A DNA stretch of 64,000 nt from Nageia nagi (GCA_050084985.1 JBITNC010000001.1:83576001-83640000), one strand, 5' to 3'; shown: positions 11,164 to 22,752, counted from the first letter of the stretch. Translations and numbers: made by a program. The notes: generated by a model from the letters alone, not told the origin.

Positions 11164-11479
11164 TAGCCCTACAAACATGAAATTCAAAGCAATATTATCC
11201 TAGATATAACATTGATCAAGCACCTGTAATGTACCCATGATACTTGGATGAGCTGATTGATTGGAAAAAGGAATGCGAGTGGTCCTTTCTGGTAGATTTA
11301 GAATGCAGGTGGTCTTTAACTAAGATTGCAGGTGGCCCTTTTCTTGAGGATTTATCAAAAACCATGAAGATTAGGCTACAGTGAATCACCCCTGGATTCT
11401 AGATTGATACCTGGTCACTTGCCCATGCACATCAAATGCCCAAATCAAAATTGTCTTGAAGTGTGTGCCCTAATATTTC

Positions 11480-11488
11480 TATAAAAGG
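11480..11488 (+). promoter_or_regulatory. TATA box of the PMD gene in element C
   Basis: TATAAAAGG lies about 150 bases upstream of the proposed start ATG at 11633, followed by a C-rich and T-rich leader, as in plant RNA polymerase II promoters. It is on the plus strand, opposite to the element, which suggests the cargo gene brought its own promoter. Confidence 0.5.
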
Positions 11489-11632
11489 GACCCCACCCTT
11501 CCTCATTTGGTCACACTATCATTTTCAGAGCTGAGCATATCTTAGAGCTTGGGAGACTGAGTTAGAGAGTTCTAGTTGGTGATTTTATCGCTATCACTGG
11601 GTGATATTTCCTGTGCTATTGTACTATGCACT

Positions 11633-13862
11633 ATGGCCCTACCAATCACACACCGGGATGGATATAGAGCTACTTTGGTGGCCAATTCTCCTACTGATCA
11701 TCAGGTATATTGCATTTCTTACCTTTTTCTTACTATGTTTTTACTTGCCTTCAGATTTTAGCTACCCTGCATACTAATTTTTCAAGTTGCCCCTAGGGTT
11801 TACCTATTGAATACCTCAGCCCATCATTTTTACTTTTTTATTTGTTTTTCAAAATTTTGGTCTTATGGTTGTACCATTCTCATCCTTATGAACCTGTACT
11901 TCAAATTTTGTTGACCCCCATGTATGGAAATAGGGCCACTGGTGGTCCTTTCTACCCTAGTTTAGACCGTGGGCGGTCTTCTTTACCTGTACTATTTTGC
12001 TATTTTTGCTTCATATCTGATACTAACTTGCTCTCTATCACTCTTTTCTTGCAAAATCATTTGTATCTTATGTGACCATCTGGCAAGAGTGCTACTTTTA
12101 CCACTACCCAACAGTGGCCACAAACTAATGAGGCCTGGAGTACCTTGGAGGAAATTTCTTTCAGTTACCTAGCATTTGCTGATTACGTGTTTCACGATCG
12201 TAATATGCTGACAACCTTGATGGAAAGGTGGGATCTAAACTCCAACACCTTTCACCTTCTAATTGGTGAGATCATGGTGATGCTAGAGGACATCTACAAG
12301 ATCACCAGACTTCCTATCAGGGGGAGGCTAGTGAACATGGTTCCTGTTCCTAGCCTGGAATAGGTAAAGGTATGGACTGCATGGCTGATAGGGTCAGATG
12401 AGGTAAATCATAAGAAGAGGGGTGTGTCCCTAATGAGACATGTGTCAGAGGATCCTCCAGCATGGGGTGACCTACGAATGAGGCTCCTCATTGCCTACCT
12501 TTTGGATGCCATCATTTACCCAGACAAGAGTAGTGAGACCTTCCCCATGGGCATGGTTCCTATCATACAGGACATGGTGACACATAGACAGTAGTATGCA
12601 TGGTGCCCCACAATACTCGCACAACTTTATCATGACCTCCACGACTTTGTAGAGGTGGAGAGAGGGGGGAGATAGGTAGCACATTCTATGATACTGTAGG
12701 TGTGGGCATACAACCACATCATCATTTCTAGACCGATGACATTACCCCTAGACCAGCTAGATGATGCACCCACCTAGCAATGATGGGCAACAACAGAGGT
12801 ACCAAGCTTCCCTAACATGGACCTAGAGGGATGACGGGTGTGATTTGACCTACTATAGGAGGCATAGATATACTGGCATCCCTATCGGGGGGTTGTACTA
12901 GAGTGGGAGGAGGACATATAGGAGATGGTATGGGTGAGACACCCTACATACATATAGGCACATAGGGCACTGGTGGAGCTGTATAGGCTATAGTAGGTAC
13001 TCCATCAGTTTGACCTCCAGTAAGGTATACCAGATGATTATAGGATAGTGGTGCACTACTATCATAGCAGGCACCTCCCAAAGGACTACGAGCCAGTACC
13101 TGATTAGGACTCAGATTGGGAGTCCCCTAGCGAGGACTCTGACTATGGGGTTGATGATGACATAGATAGACCTGACCATCCGAAGGACTACCTAGACTGG
13201 TGGAGGGAATGTCATCCCCACCACATAGGTATTCATGATGCCAACTAAGGTGATGATGCAGGAGAGGATGAGGACACAGGGGATATATAGACTGGATGGG
13301 ACACTCCCTACATGGCGATAGGGTGGGGAGGAGAGAGTAGCCTAACATATGCCTACGATGCATCTCAAGATGCAAGTCATGATGATAATGAGGAGACGGA
13401 TCCAAACTAGGATGAGTATGAACCTGAGGATGAGGTGGATACAGATGCAGAGGAGGAAGATGATGATGGTAGCTTATTTTTTCTTTTGCTTTCTTTTGAT
13501 TTTATACTTTCATGATATGCAAAAGACTAACATGATATGTCTATGCTATGTCATAGATGACCAAGACCCTGAGGTCGAGATGGCTAGGCTATGTGGTCAA
13601 GTCGATCAGAAGGATGCAGAGATCAGAGAGCTACAGGGTCATCTACAGTTCAGAGGAGGGGACTATACTAACATCTATCAAGACCTACAGATAGCCAACA
13701 AAGAGATCAAGGCCCTCTACAAGTAGCTTCACCAGGCCGAGAGATAGATCAGTGAGGAGAAGGCACACGTAGAGAAGTACAAGGCATAGTGTGAGGGTGG
13801 CTCATCTAGCAAGGCTATTAGCTCTAGTGTAGGGGGAGGGGGCTCTAGTAGGAGATTCTAGG
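11633..13862 (+). pseudogene. PMD (plant mobile domain, MAIN/aminotransferase-like) gene 1, antisense in element C
   Basis: A first exon may start at ATG 11633 (MALPITHRDGY) and end at CAG before GT at 11705. The main exon runs in one frame from about 12075 to 13468 and shows the PMD hallmark: a W-D-x-x-T-x-T-F-H core (RWDLNSNTFHL, about 12229-12260), IYKITRLPIRGRLV, then AYLLDAIIYPD near 12490. It ends in an acidic stretch (SEDSDYGVDDDID; EEEDDD). A GT-AG intron of 88 bp (13469-13556) joins in phase to a coiled-coil exon (VEMARLCGQVDQKDAEIREL) and a Ser/Gly-rich tail ending near 13862. About 15 in-frame stops exist, most of them TAG where Gln is expected. Some PMD proteins act in nuclear gene silencing; the role of this one is unknown. 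Confidence 0.75.
13469..13556 (+). other. GT-AG intron in PMD gene 1
   Basis: The exon ends GATGATGATG before GTAGCTTATT, and TGTCATAG precedes ATGACCAAGACC. Removing 88 T-rich bases joins the acidic exon to the coiled-coil exon in one phase-1 frame. Intron signals at the matching place are seen in PMD gene 4 (40324-40430) and, for the acceptor, PMD gene 2 (AG at about 26039). Confidence 0.65.
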
Positions 13863-14357
13863 TCATTCTATATGATCTCATCCAATTGTATTAAGACTTC
13901 TTGTAAATAGAAACATTTTGATTATTCATGATATATATATAAAATACAAATTTTGGTACCTGATTGCTCTTATATGTGTGCTTGTGATGGATGAAACTAA
14001 TGTCCTATGATTCCTAAAAATGAACGCCAATGACACAACCTACAATTCTAACTTCTCACGCTACGGGGGAATTTGGAACCTTTGACTTTCTCCTATTTTC
14101 CACTAAAAGAGGACTACTGGTGGTCCTATTAGCACAAAATATAATGCCAGTACTCCTATTATTACATCATAAAGCCCCCCAATCTCTTCTCCATGACATT
14201 CGTTAGTGTCCTAGACTGACTGTTAGCTTCTCTCTCTCTCTCTTTTTTTTTTTAGTTTAGTCATATCAATCTACCAAATGATACCCCCGAAGAGCCTAGA
14301 GCTCCCACTGGTGCTTGCCTCACAAACATCTTCATGGAAAATCACATTGACATGTTG
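13863..14357. other. Spacer between PMD gene 1 and gag of element C
   Basis: The two genes converge here, PMD on plus and gag on minus. No coding frame is seen. A CTCTCTCTCTC/TTTTTTTT low-complexity run lies at about 14229-14253. Confidence 0.5.
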
Positions 14358-15518
14358 CTATTCCTCTGCATCTTTGACCCTTTTCAGGCACACATAGAAT
14401 CCATCTTCTATGAGCTTTTGTATTCTGTTCCTAAGGCTTCCACACCCATTAGTAGCATGGCCCTTAATCTGATGATACTCACAATACCTATCTTCTTTAT
14501 ACCAAGCGGGTCTTTCTGCTGTAGGATCTTCTTCATGCTTAGGTAAGGGTTGTAATAACCCTTTCACCATAAGGTCTTTTAGGATATATCTCAGAGGTAT
14601 GGGAAATTTCACAAATTTCCTCTCTTTCAACCTGCTTGTCTTCTCGGCCACATGGATAGTTTTCTCCTTCTTTGGTGATTGCAATCTCTTATCCTTTGCT
14701 TTAGTCTTATCATCACTGCCATACTTCACAAGCCCTAGCTTCACAACGACATACTTCACAAGCCCTAGCTTCACAAGGACTTTCTCTTTCTCTAATAATT
14801 TATATGTCATATCCGAAAATGCAAGATGTGTATAATCGATGACATGTGATTGCAAGGGTAAGATAACAGCTTCTTTAAAAATATTGTTTACCTCTTTTTC
14901 CATCAATCTGGTCTTCACTTGCTACCATGTCTTCTTAAACCTCACAACAAATTTGTCCAGTTTCTCATCACTGCCTTGCTTTATAGCGCATAAATCTGAT
15001 ACCATAACCTCCTACTTGATGTTATGCTTGTATTGCTCAAGGAATAAACTACTAAATTCTCCAAATGATGTGATGGACCCTTCAGGTAGGGCATAAAACC
15101 ATTCTCGAGCCTCTCCCTCCAAGCTATGGGGAAAGAATTTGGCTTGTAATCTTTGATCTGTACCAATTTTGAGTTCGCACTCATCCTTGAATCCTTGTAG
15201 ATGTCTCCTCGGATCTCCTTCACCATTGAACTTGTAGAATTTTGGCTCTTTATAATCAGATGGTGGCATGTGCCTACAAATCTCATCGCATAGGGGACTA
15301 CCAAATTCAAAAGAATCATTAGGCAGAGCTAATCCCCTTACCAATCTATCGATTTGCCTTTGCATACCCTCTATAGTAGCTTGAAAGTTACTATTGTCAC
15401 CCTCAGCACTATTTTGCATTCCTCCAGATCCCTCTAGACCATCATGTCTGATTTCCCCCAATAGTTCATCCAAATCTCTTCTTGAAAGACTACATAGGAA
15501 TAATTTAAGCTGATCCAT
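14358..15518 (-). pseudogene. Element C gag, nearly intact (387 codons, two Gln-to-TAG stops)
   Basis: One minus-strand frame runs from ATG at 15518 to 14358, broken only by TAG stops after HNIK and in TW-QVK, both at expected Gln codons. The Retrotrans_gag core is clear (FYKFNGEGDPRRHLQGF, GEAREWFYALPEGSI, FSSLFLEQY). A zinc knuckle of the C-x2-H-x4-H-x4-C type lies near the C terminus (CEYHQIKGHATNGC). A 30-bp tandem duplication (about 14719-14778) doubles VKLGLVKY. Gag forms the particle that packages the element RNA. Its near-intact state in an element with no pol suggests gag was used late in the element's life. Confidence 0.85.
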
Positions 15519-15589
15519 AACTCAAACACTCACAAAATAGATATTAGTCCTAACTAAAACCCTTAGGGTTTTTAGTACAATGATGTGAA

Positions 15590-15608
15590 CTTCATGTTGG
15601 GTTCACCA
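15590..15608 (-). promoter_or_regulatory. Element C primer binding site
   Basis: On the minus strand TGGTGAACCCAACATGAAG starts two bases after the LTR. The TGGTGAACC core is shared with elements D and F at the same place. I cannot name the primer tRNA with confidence. Confidence 0.6.
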
Positions 15609-15610
15609 AA

Positions 15611-16533
15611 TGTTTACAAATAAAATTGAGCATGCAAATAAATAAGTAGGTAAATATCTACAAACCCAATATATTTGTATTCGAGCTACGGATAGCAATT
15701 TATACAAAATAATGAAAGAGATAATCAACTGCAGAAGTAGAACAAGTATTTTAACAAATGATAAACTCAAAATTATTTGCAAAACTCAGACTATACAATA
15801 TATTTGATATATGTATACATAGTCAGGCATAAGATGACACCACCTATCAAGATAGAAGTTATGTACCCACCTCACGGAGCATGCTCGAAATGAAGCTATT
15901 GACGAAGTCCTGGAATCCAATGTTGTCCACACTTGAAATCATGGAGCTAAAAAGTCATAGAAGAAGGCCACAGGCAGTGTTCATCGCACTAGATAGGAAC
16001 ACCGATGGTCTGTATTCATCCACAGAGGAGCACCAACAGCCTTCGATTGCTATCTTCCATCTCCAACGAGTCTACACCTCCACTCAAATCTCGAGATAAT
16101 TGTAGTATGACACTCAGATAAGTCTCTCAATTCTTCAGAATGCTCGCAAGAAGGGGATACACAAAATCTAGCTTGATAGGCAGTGTCAAGAGACACCTTA
16201 CAATATGATTGCCATTATCAAGACCATATGTGGGATCAAGTGTATCCTTGATGATGGACTTACTATTAGATCCCTTATTTATATAGATGATAGATAATAC
16301 AACCCATGGGTCGACATGCATCTACATAAACAAGGCTAATTCACAACATTCAAGATAACCACACCAATAAACAAGATAATTCATGCAATATTCAAGATAG
16401 TCATTATAAAGTTCACATTCAAGACAAACATTGATATTATCACATTAAGACATTGAAGACATATATTTAGACCAAGCATGTTTTCATTAATTTTATTGAT
16501 TTAAAAACATAAATTCATTTTTATGTGTTAACA
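15611..16533 (-). repeat. Element C 5' LTR
   Basis: It runs on the plus strand from TGTTTACAAATA to TTATGTGTTAACA, followed by TSD CTTGC (16534-16538). It matches 9350-10273 almost base for base. Read on the minus strand it begins TGTTAACACATAAAAATG, close to the LTR starts of F and G. Confidence 0.9.
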
Positions 16534-17063
16534 CTTGCTACATGCCATGGGAAAAACATTCATGAGAGAAAAGATACCAAGAAAGCTAAGATTATAGATT
16601 CTATTCATTTTCTAATCATTAAGTGCAATGTTGGCTTAGATGCTATGATGATTACTTATTTATTTGATTGGAAATATGTTTGGTTTCTTGATACAGGTGC
16701 TTCATGTCATATGAGTTTTTGACAAGATTGTTTTGAAGAGTTGTTAGAAGACATTGATGGAGCAATATACTTTGAAGATAGATCCATGATTAAAACATCA
16801 AGAATTGATACAATTTGATTCAAATTACAAGGGTTTATAGATCTTATTCTCAGATATATTCTTTATATCTTGAGATTAATAGGCATTTGCTTTGGCTTGT
16901 CTCTTGTTTGTTAATAAGGTTATTCTATACATATATTTTATGGTAAGGCTGAGATTCATTGCATGGCAAATAGTCAAATTATGATTATTGAAGTTGTATA
17001 TGAGAAGTTGTTGAAGTTCAAGGGGACTTCTAATTGATCAAATAATTTTGCTTTTCTCACCCA
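16534..17063 (+). pseudogene. Element B gag end and protease
   Basis: After element C the Copia zinc knuckle resumes with CYMPWEKHS-like residues in one frame. The frame of 16525-16722 then holds WFLDTGASCHMSF (about 16681-16719), the aspartic protease active site DTGA of Copia polyproteins. The protease would cut the polyprotein in the particle. Downstream residues to 17063 are broken by stops and frameshifts. Confidence 0.8.
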
Positions 17064-17079
17064 CCAAGATAAAGGTAGA

Positions 17080-18420
17080 TTATCTTCTAGTAGTTTATGG
17101 CATGTACAATTTGGGCATCTTAGTTTTGATGATCTTTGTATTTTGAAAAAGTGAGGATTTTTTTGGTTTGCCTACTATTCCTAGGAACATTAAACCTTGT
17201 GAAGGTTGTATCTTAGGTAAGAATCATAAGAAACCTTTTCTCACTTCTACCTGGAGAGCTACTAGGAAACTTGAACTCATCCACTTTGACTTATGTGGTC
17301 CATTTTCCATTCCTTCTATAGCTTGCAATAAATATCTTATGACCTTCATAGTTAACTATTCTAGGATGTTGGGTTTATTTGTTGAAACATAAGTCTGATG
17401 CTTTTTTAAAGTTCATAGAATTCCATATTAGTGTTGAAAATGAAGCTTGAACTCATATAAGTATTTTTCCTTCTAATAATGGGGGGAATATTTCTCTACT
17501 AAGTTTATTGCTTATTTATGCTAATATAGCATCAAACATCAAAATATTATTCCTCATAATCCTCAACAAAATGGTGTTGCTAAGTGTGTGAATCATAATC
17601 TTTTGAATATGGCATGTGCTATATTATTTTTAAAGAATGTGAAATTAACATTTTATGATGATGTAGTTTAATTTATTATCCATTTGAGAAATAGATCTCC
17701 TTCTCATGCTCTTGATAACAAGACTCCATTTGAGTTGTGGTTTGGTTAAGTTCCTTTAGTACACCATCTCAAGATTTTTGGTTCCAATTATTATGTGCTC
17801 ATTCCTATGGAACAACAAACCAAGCTTGGAGATAGATTTCCCAAGTGTATTTTTTTGGAATATTTAGAGACAACCAAAGGATACAAGCTCTATGATGGGG
17901 TAAGAAAGAATTTTCTCTTTTCTAGATATGTTGTGTTTCTTAAAATTTCCAAAGATGACAATGCTATTGAGTGGCATCTTGAACATATTGATTGGTGTAC
18001 TCATGGGAAGAATTATTTTGAAGTAGATTATAAGATTACAAATCTTGAAGGGGGGGTACCTATATTGGATCAATCTTTAGAATCTTCACCACTTATTCCT
18101 AAAGAAGAAAAAAACCCTTAAACCATTTCTTCTACTTCATTAGTGTCATTACCTATGAACCAGCTAGATAATGTGATTGTTGGGATTAGATGATTGAGTA
18201 TTGATGAAAATTAAGTTCCTCCTTAGTCATGTGAGTAACCAGGAAAAACACATAAAATACCAAAATAGTTAGAAAGAAATTTTGAAATGGTTAAACTTGA
18301 TGAAATAGTGAATACTAGAACAAGAAGTTCTTATCGAGCTAAACAAGAAAATGGAGTAGTAGAAGGTCCAATTTCATAAGATGTCATTATTTATGATATT
18401 TTTCTTGAAGATAAAGATTG
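17080..18420 (+). pseudogene. Element B integrase remnant
   Basis: The pre-integrase motif LWHVQFGHLSFDDL (about 17095) and the zinc-binding CEGC (about 17198) followed by ILGKNHKKPF are clear. The core has FDLCGPF with the first Asp; the second catalytic site reads SNNGG instead of SDNGG, and the GVAE motif reads GVAK (about 17570-17580), so two catalytic residues are lost. The 17795-18121 frame is the usual C-terminal GD/KGYKLYD region (LGDRFPKCIFLEY, GYKLYDGVRKNF). Frameshifts are frequent. Confidence 0.8.
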
Positions 18421-18479
18421 TAATTTTGATGTTGAATTCAATTTTTCTATTAATTTTGAGCCAAATTCCTTCAAAGAGG

Positions 18480-19085
18480 TAATTTATCATGATTAATGGA
18501 TAGATGTATAAAAAAAGAGTATGATGCTATAATCAAAAATGGAACTTTGAAGTTGGTATATCCTCCATATGGAACCAAAACAATTGGTTGCAAGTGGGTC
18601 TATACAAATAAATACAAATATGATGGCTCACTTGAAAAACACAAGGAAAGGCTTGTGGCTAAGGGCTATGCATGAAAGGAAATCATTGATTATGATGAGA
18701 CATTTGCTCCTACTACTAAGTGGGAAACCATTTGGTCTTTGGTAGTTATGTCTTCTCTACATGGATGGAAGGTACATTAGATGGATGTGAAGACTACTTT
18801 TCTAAATGGTGATCTAAAATAAAATGTATACATGAGTCAACCTAAAGGTTTTGTAGTTAAATAATAGGAACATAAGGTATGTAAACTCATCAAGTATTTG
18901 TTTAGATTAAAACAAGTACCTTGCACTTGGTATGAGAGGCTTATTGAATATATTTTGAAGATTAACTTCCAACACTTTAATATTAATGATGCAACTCTAT
19001 TTTTCAAGAAAGTTGGCAAGACAATTATGTATCTTGTGGTATATGTAGATGATCTTTTAATAATGGGGAACAATGAAGGTTTTTC
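18480..19085 (+). pseudogene. Element B reverse transcriptase, first part
   Basis: Copia RT is readable from IKNGTLKLVYPPYGTKTIG through CKWVYTNKYKYDGS, ERLVAKGYA, DYDETFAPTTKW and TTFLNGDLK, with stops in places. The segment 18898-19085 is open and keeps LKQVPCTWYERL and the active site YVDD at 19042-19053. Element D then interrupts it after NNEGF; the RT resumes at 21667. Confidence 0.85.
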
Positions 19086-19773
19086 TTGACCTCCAAATAT
19101 GTAAATTATTAATAAACATAAATAAATAAATAGTCTAATATGCTCTATATAAGATTACAACAAATGTACATTAAATGTACAAACCTAATATGGAGTGAGT
19201 GAGTAGAAAATATATGTACAAACATCAAAAGTAGATAGAAGTGAATCTTAGGAGGATTGGGATCAGACACTAAATGAGCTCATAATAGATATTCGTAAGA
19301 GTATAGCAATGAGTCATTCTCCAAAATCTAGACCTCTCAATCTAGAAGGCACATGTTGCTAGCTGCATGTAATTAGATGTTTTGTATTGTGCACAAATGA
19401 AAGAGAGAATTCAAAGCTCAAAGTATAATAAATTTCTCAAGATAGATGGCATCAAGAGACACCATAAGTTTGATATTATAGAAAATCCATCTATCAGAGA
19501 TATCCAATAGGTATTTCAACCTCCAAATCCTATATTTATAACCTAAAAGGAAATAGAAAGTAGTGAAAGCTAACACTTAGCAATAATAATAATATTTTCT
19601 ATATCCAAGATAATTTAAAATATAAACCATGGTAAATGATATTGCATTGGTCCTAGCACATGGTATTACATTATAATAGCAATATATCTTAATTTATATA
19701 TTATTATTTAATCATTTAGTGAGTCTAAATATGATTTATTAAATAAATAATAAATCATTTTTAGGCATCTATA
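19086..19773 (-). repeat. Element D 3' LTR
   Basis: The plus-strand edge TTGACCTCCAAATATG corresponds to TGTAGACCTCAAATAATG of the other copy, and the other edge reads TTTTTAGGCATCTATA against TTTTTAAGCATCTATA. The copies are clearly related but diverged. Confidence 0.7.
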
Positions 19774-21013
19774 TTCCTCAATTGTATTAATAGTGTTTGC
19801 TATTACAAGGGTATGATTTTGAATAGCAAGTATATTAGTTATTGGGGTCAATGGAGGGGTTTGAGGTGGAACATTAGTATTTCTAAGCTCTTTTTCTTTA
19901 AGTGAAACAAATGATCCAATTCTATTTATCCTTTCATGTTCAAGTTTATCAAGCAATTTTCTCATAAAATTTAATTATTTCTCATAAGTATCCTTATGAA
20001 AGGATGTGGTTTCTTGAGTATCATGAAGAATTCCAATTTTAATATTATGTTCTTTTAATGACCAATCAAGATTATGCTTATAATCATTGTTAACAATATT
20101 AGCAACTTGTTCTCTAAGTTTTGAATCAAAATCTTTATTTTATGAAATGCTCTTACCTTTACAAAGTGCACCTATTTTAAAGTGGTCAGGTTTGAGAATC
20201 AAGTATTCATAATATTTATTTTCACTTTTTTTGCCATCATTATCAACATTTACTTTGCTTTGGGGACTTTGAAACATATTTGGTTCCTTTAAGAGGAGGT
20301 TTCATATCATCTACATTCACACTGGTGGCATCGTGTTCACAGAATGCCATGCCATTAGTAGTGTTTGGATTGATAGTAGAAACCTTTTATCTTGTTGAGC
20401 CTACATTCTAATAAGAAAATAAACTATCAAATGATTGCAAATTGATAGAGTTATCTTCTAATAGCTCATAATTTGTTAGAATATCAATAACAGTATCAGA
20501 ATTATGAGTAAGAAAATATTCCAATTTTTCTCTATCAAATGCCAATTCCTTAATGGATTGAATATGGCCAAGAATTCTATATAACTCTTCAATTTTAGCA
20601 TTATTATCATAAGTATCCTCATGACTATTCAAACTCATAGTTTCAAATTCAAAATGTTCAATATTTGTATCAAATCAATGGGGAGTTTCACCACTAATAT
20701 CTATTTTCTTACTAGAGCTTGTAGATTTAGATTCACTACATGTATCATGGTTATCAAGATGAGGTTCTTGTAGAGATAATTTACTATTATGCCTAACACT
20801 TATCCAAATATCAATATAATTAACCTTACCCCTAAATACCTTAGGTTGCTCTACTTTTAAATCTTATTTTGAAACATAGGTAAAACAAACCCTAGTTTTA
20901 TCATTTTCTCTAGCTATTATTCGAAGAGCTTTAGGTAAAGGAATGAATAATAGTAAAAAATAATTCATAAATTTTCAAAACTAATGGCCTAGACCAAGAT
21001 CTAGGTGTGTAAG
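19774..21013 (-). pseudogene. Element D gag N-terminal domain remnant
   Basis: On the minus strand the frame 20638-20408 encodes MSLNSHEDTYDNN...VIDILTNYELLED...LQSFDSLFSY, which matches IKYELLELDPSTSLLLDSLFQYEN in the gag of element H (22946-23197, plus). The second open piece, 19965-19708, matches later H gag wording around TQEEHE/KEHN and the Pro-rich stretch. The gag core and zinc knuckle are absent, so no particle protein could be made. Confidence 0.65.
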
Positions 21014-21029
21014 AATGCTAGGTTCACCA
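21014..21029 (-). promoter_or_regulatory. Element D primer binding site
   Basis: On the minus strand TGGTGAACCTAGCATT begins three bases after the LTR. It shares TGGTGAACC with elements C and F. Confidence 0.6.
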
Positions 21030-21032
21030 AAA

Positions 21033-21666
21033 TGTAGACCTCAAATAATGCATACATGATAAATCGATGCATTATTTGTCTACAATATAATAGTAAACAA
21101 TATATGAGAAATATGGCATCAAAAGAATAATGATGATCAATGTACCTTAATCTTAATCACATGAACATGAAATAAAAATAATAATTCATCAACAACCATA
21201 GTGTATTCAAAGAGACATATGCTTCCAATGGCCCATGATACCATGTCGATGGCTACATGAATTAAGTAGATCAATGAATGGAATAAAAAGTATGTGAAAG
21301 AAAAATGAAGGTTTTAATAAATCTATGAAGAGTTGGTGTTACAAAATACCTTTATTGGTATGATAGAGTGATCTTACATTTTTAGTATCTCTCTTGGTAT
21401 TTTTAAGGCCCTTGCATGATACCCCTTTGCATTACCTTTGATGTGTCTTTATAGCAATGTCCTAGCCTTCTTTAATTCTTGAGACCATTGCATAATACAT
21501 GGTTTGAGGTGTCTTTCATGATATATTATGCATTTTACATTGTACAATGACCCATCAAATTGATTACATTGCCTTGGGTATATTTTAACCCCTTTTTACA
21601 ATAAATATCTTTGATGCTATAAAATGAATTATTTAATAAATAATAATTCATTTTTAAGCATCTATA
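21033..21666 (-). repeat. Element D 5' LTR
   Basis: On the plus strand it runs from TGTAGACCTCAAATAATGC to AAGCATCTATA. Its reverse complement start (CTTAAAAATGAATTATT) is closely like the LTR start of element J at 47390 (CCTAAAAATGAATTCTC), with further matches in the next 100 bases. Confidence 0.75.
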
Positions 21667-22575
21667 ATTTCATTACATCAATGAAACAAGATTTTAAGAA
21701 GGGGTTTGAAATGATATGGGATATATTCATTACTATTTAGGTGTTGAAGTGACTCAAGCACCACACTACATATTTATTTCTCAAAAGAAATACGTTAGAG
21801 AATTATTGAGTAATTTTGGTATGATAGATTATAAACCACTTTCTACTCTAATGGAATAGAAACTAAAATTTACATCAATTGAGGGTAATCAATTTAAATA
21901 TGCTATAAAATATAGAAAACTAATTATAAGTCTCATTTATCTAATCACTACCAGACCTTATATTTCATTTGTGGTTGGAATTCTTTCTCGATTCATGCAC
22001 CAACTATGTGAAAACCATTGGATAGTAGTGAAAAGAGTACTTTGATATTTCAAAGGAACTTATGATTTTCATCTAAAATACACAAAGTGATAGAATTAAA
22101 ATTGATAGGATATTCTAATTCATACTTTTATGGTGATAAGGAGAAAGGATTTTCTACTTCAAGATATATTATGATTCTTGGATCAACAGTTATTTCCTGG
22201 ATATCATGGAAATAATCTATTCCAACAAATTCCACTACCAAGGCATAGTGTATGGTTGTAGTAGAGGTAATAAAGAATATTTTTTGGCTTAGGAAGATAC
22301 TTAAAGAATTTCAAGAGAAATAAGTGCTTCCACTCCACTTCTAATTGAAAATACTTCTACAATCAAGTTAACTAAGAATCCCAAGTTTAATGATAGAACA
22401 AAACATATCAACATGAAGTATCATTTGATTCAACATCATGTAGAGGTCAAAATAATTTGGTTGAAAAATTATTCTACTGAATACCAAACAACAAAAATCT
22501 TCATCAAGGTGATTAGAAGAGTGAAATTCAAGAAATTCAGATAAATGCTTGGACTTACATCAATGCCTGTAAATT
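21667..22575 (+). pseudogene. Element B reverse transcriptase end and RNase H
   Basis: The Copia pol resumes after element D: MKQDFKKGFEM, YLFLKRN-type and YVRELL residues, then TTRPYISFVVGILSRF (about 21950-21990), YSTEAEY-like and KNIFWLRKILKEF residues (about 22270-22310), and TKHINMKYHLIQHHVE near 22400, ending near MLGLTSMPVN (about 22545-22572). These are the hallmarks of the Copia RNase H. It is shifted and stopped many times. Confidence 0.8.
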
Positions 22576-22586
22576 AAAATGGGGAA
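22576..22586 (+). promoter_or_regulatory. Element B polypurine tract
   Basis: AAAATGGGGAA lies directly before the LTR start TGTTAACAACAC, the usual place of the plus-strand primer. Confidence 0.7.
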
Positions 22587-22752
22587 TGTTAACAACACTT
22601 ATCTAATAGGGGTTGTGTTGTTAGATATTAATCCCATAGGTAGTTTAGGAGTTGGTTTGTATAACCTCTCCATATAGACCTTTAAATAGGTCTCTCAAAT
22701 GTAAGATTTGTATTCACTCTTTCAATACATAAACATGGAGTTAGATCTATTA
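22587..22752 (+). repeat. Element B 3' LTR
   Basis: It matches 6686-6855, ending GATCTATTA where the 5' copy ends GATATGTCA, and is followed by TSD GGCAT at 22753-22757. It has lost about 30 bases relative to the 5' copy around the TTGTTGTAATGGGG stretch. Confidence 0.8.

Larger units (their letters stand above)
9350..16533 (-). mobile_element. Element C: gag-only LTR retrotransposon carrying an antisense PMD gene
   Basis: Two LTRs of 924 and 923 bp (9350-10273, 15611-16533) are about 97% alike over the first 310 bases compared by eye, with only transitions differing. They are flanked by the near-identical 5-bp TSD CTTGT/CTTGC. The primer site lies at 15590-15608 and the polypurine tract at 10274-10289, so the element runs on the minus strand. 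Inside are a nearly intact gag (15518-14358, minus) and a PMD gene on the plus strand, with no RT, RNase H or integrase. It is the youngest-looking insertion in the window and a non-autonomous element that needed enzymes from another. Confidence 0.85.
19086..21666 (-). mobile_element. Element D: 2.6-kb mini Gypsy element with only a gag N-terminal domain
   Basis: Related LTRs at 19086-19773 and 21033-21666 flank only 1.26 kb. The primer site at 21014-21029 sets the minus strand. The Copia RT before and after it rejoins in frame (GF / ITSMKQDF) with a TTTC repeat at both edges, consistent with a short TSD. No pol and no gag core remain, so it is a non-autonomous deletion derivative of the H/J family. 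Confidence 0.8.

Noticed and set aside
12472-13405. Minus-strand ORFs opposite PMD gene 1
   Set aside because: They are shadows of the plus-strand PMD exon, which carries the recognisable domain and intron.
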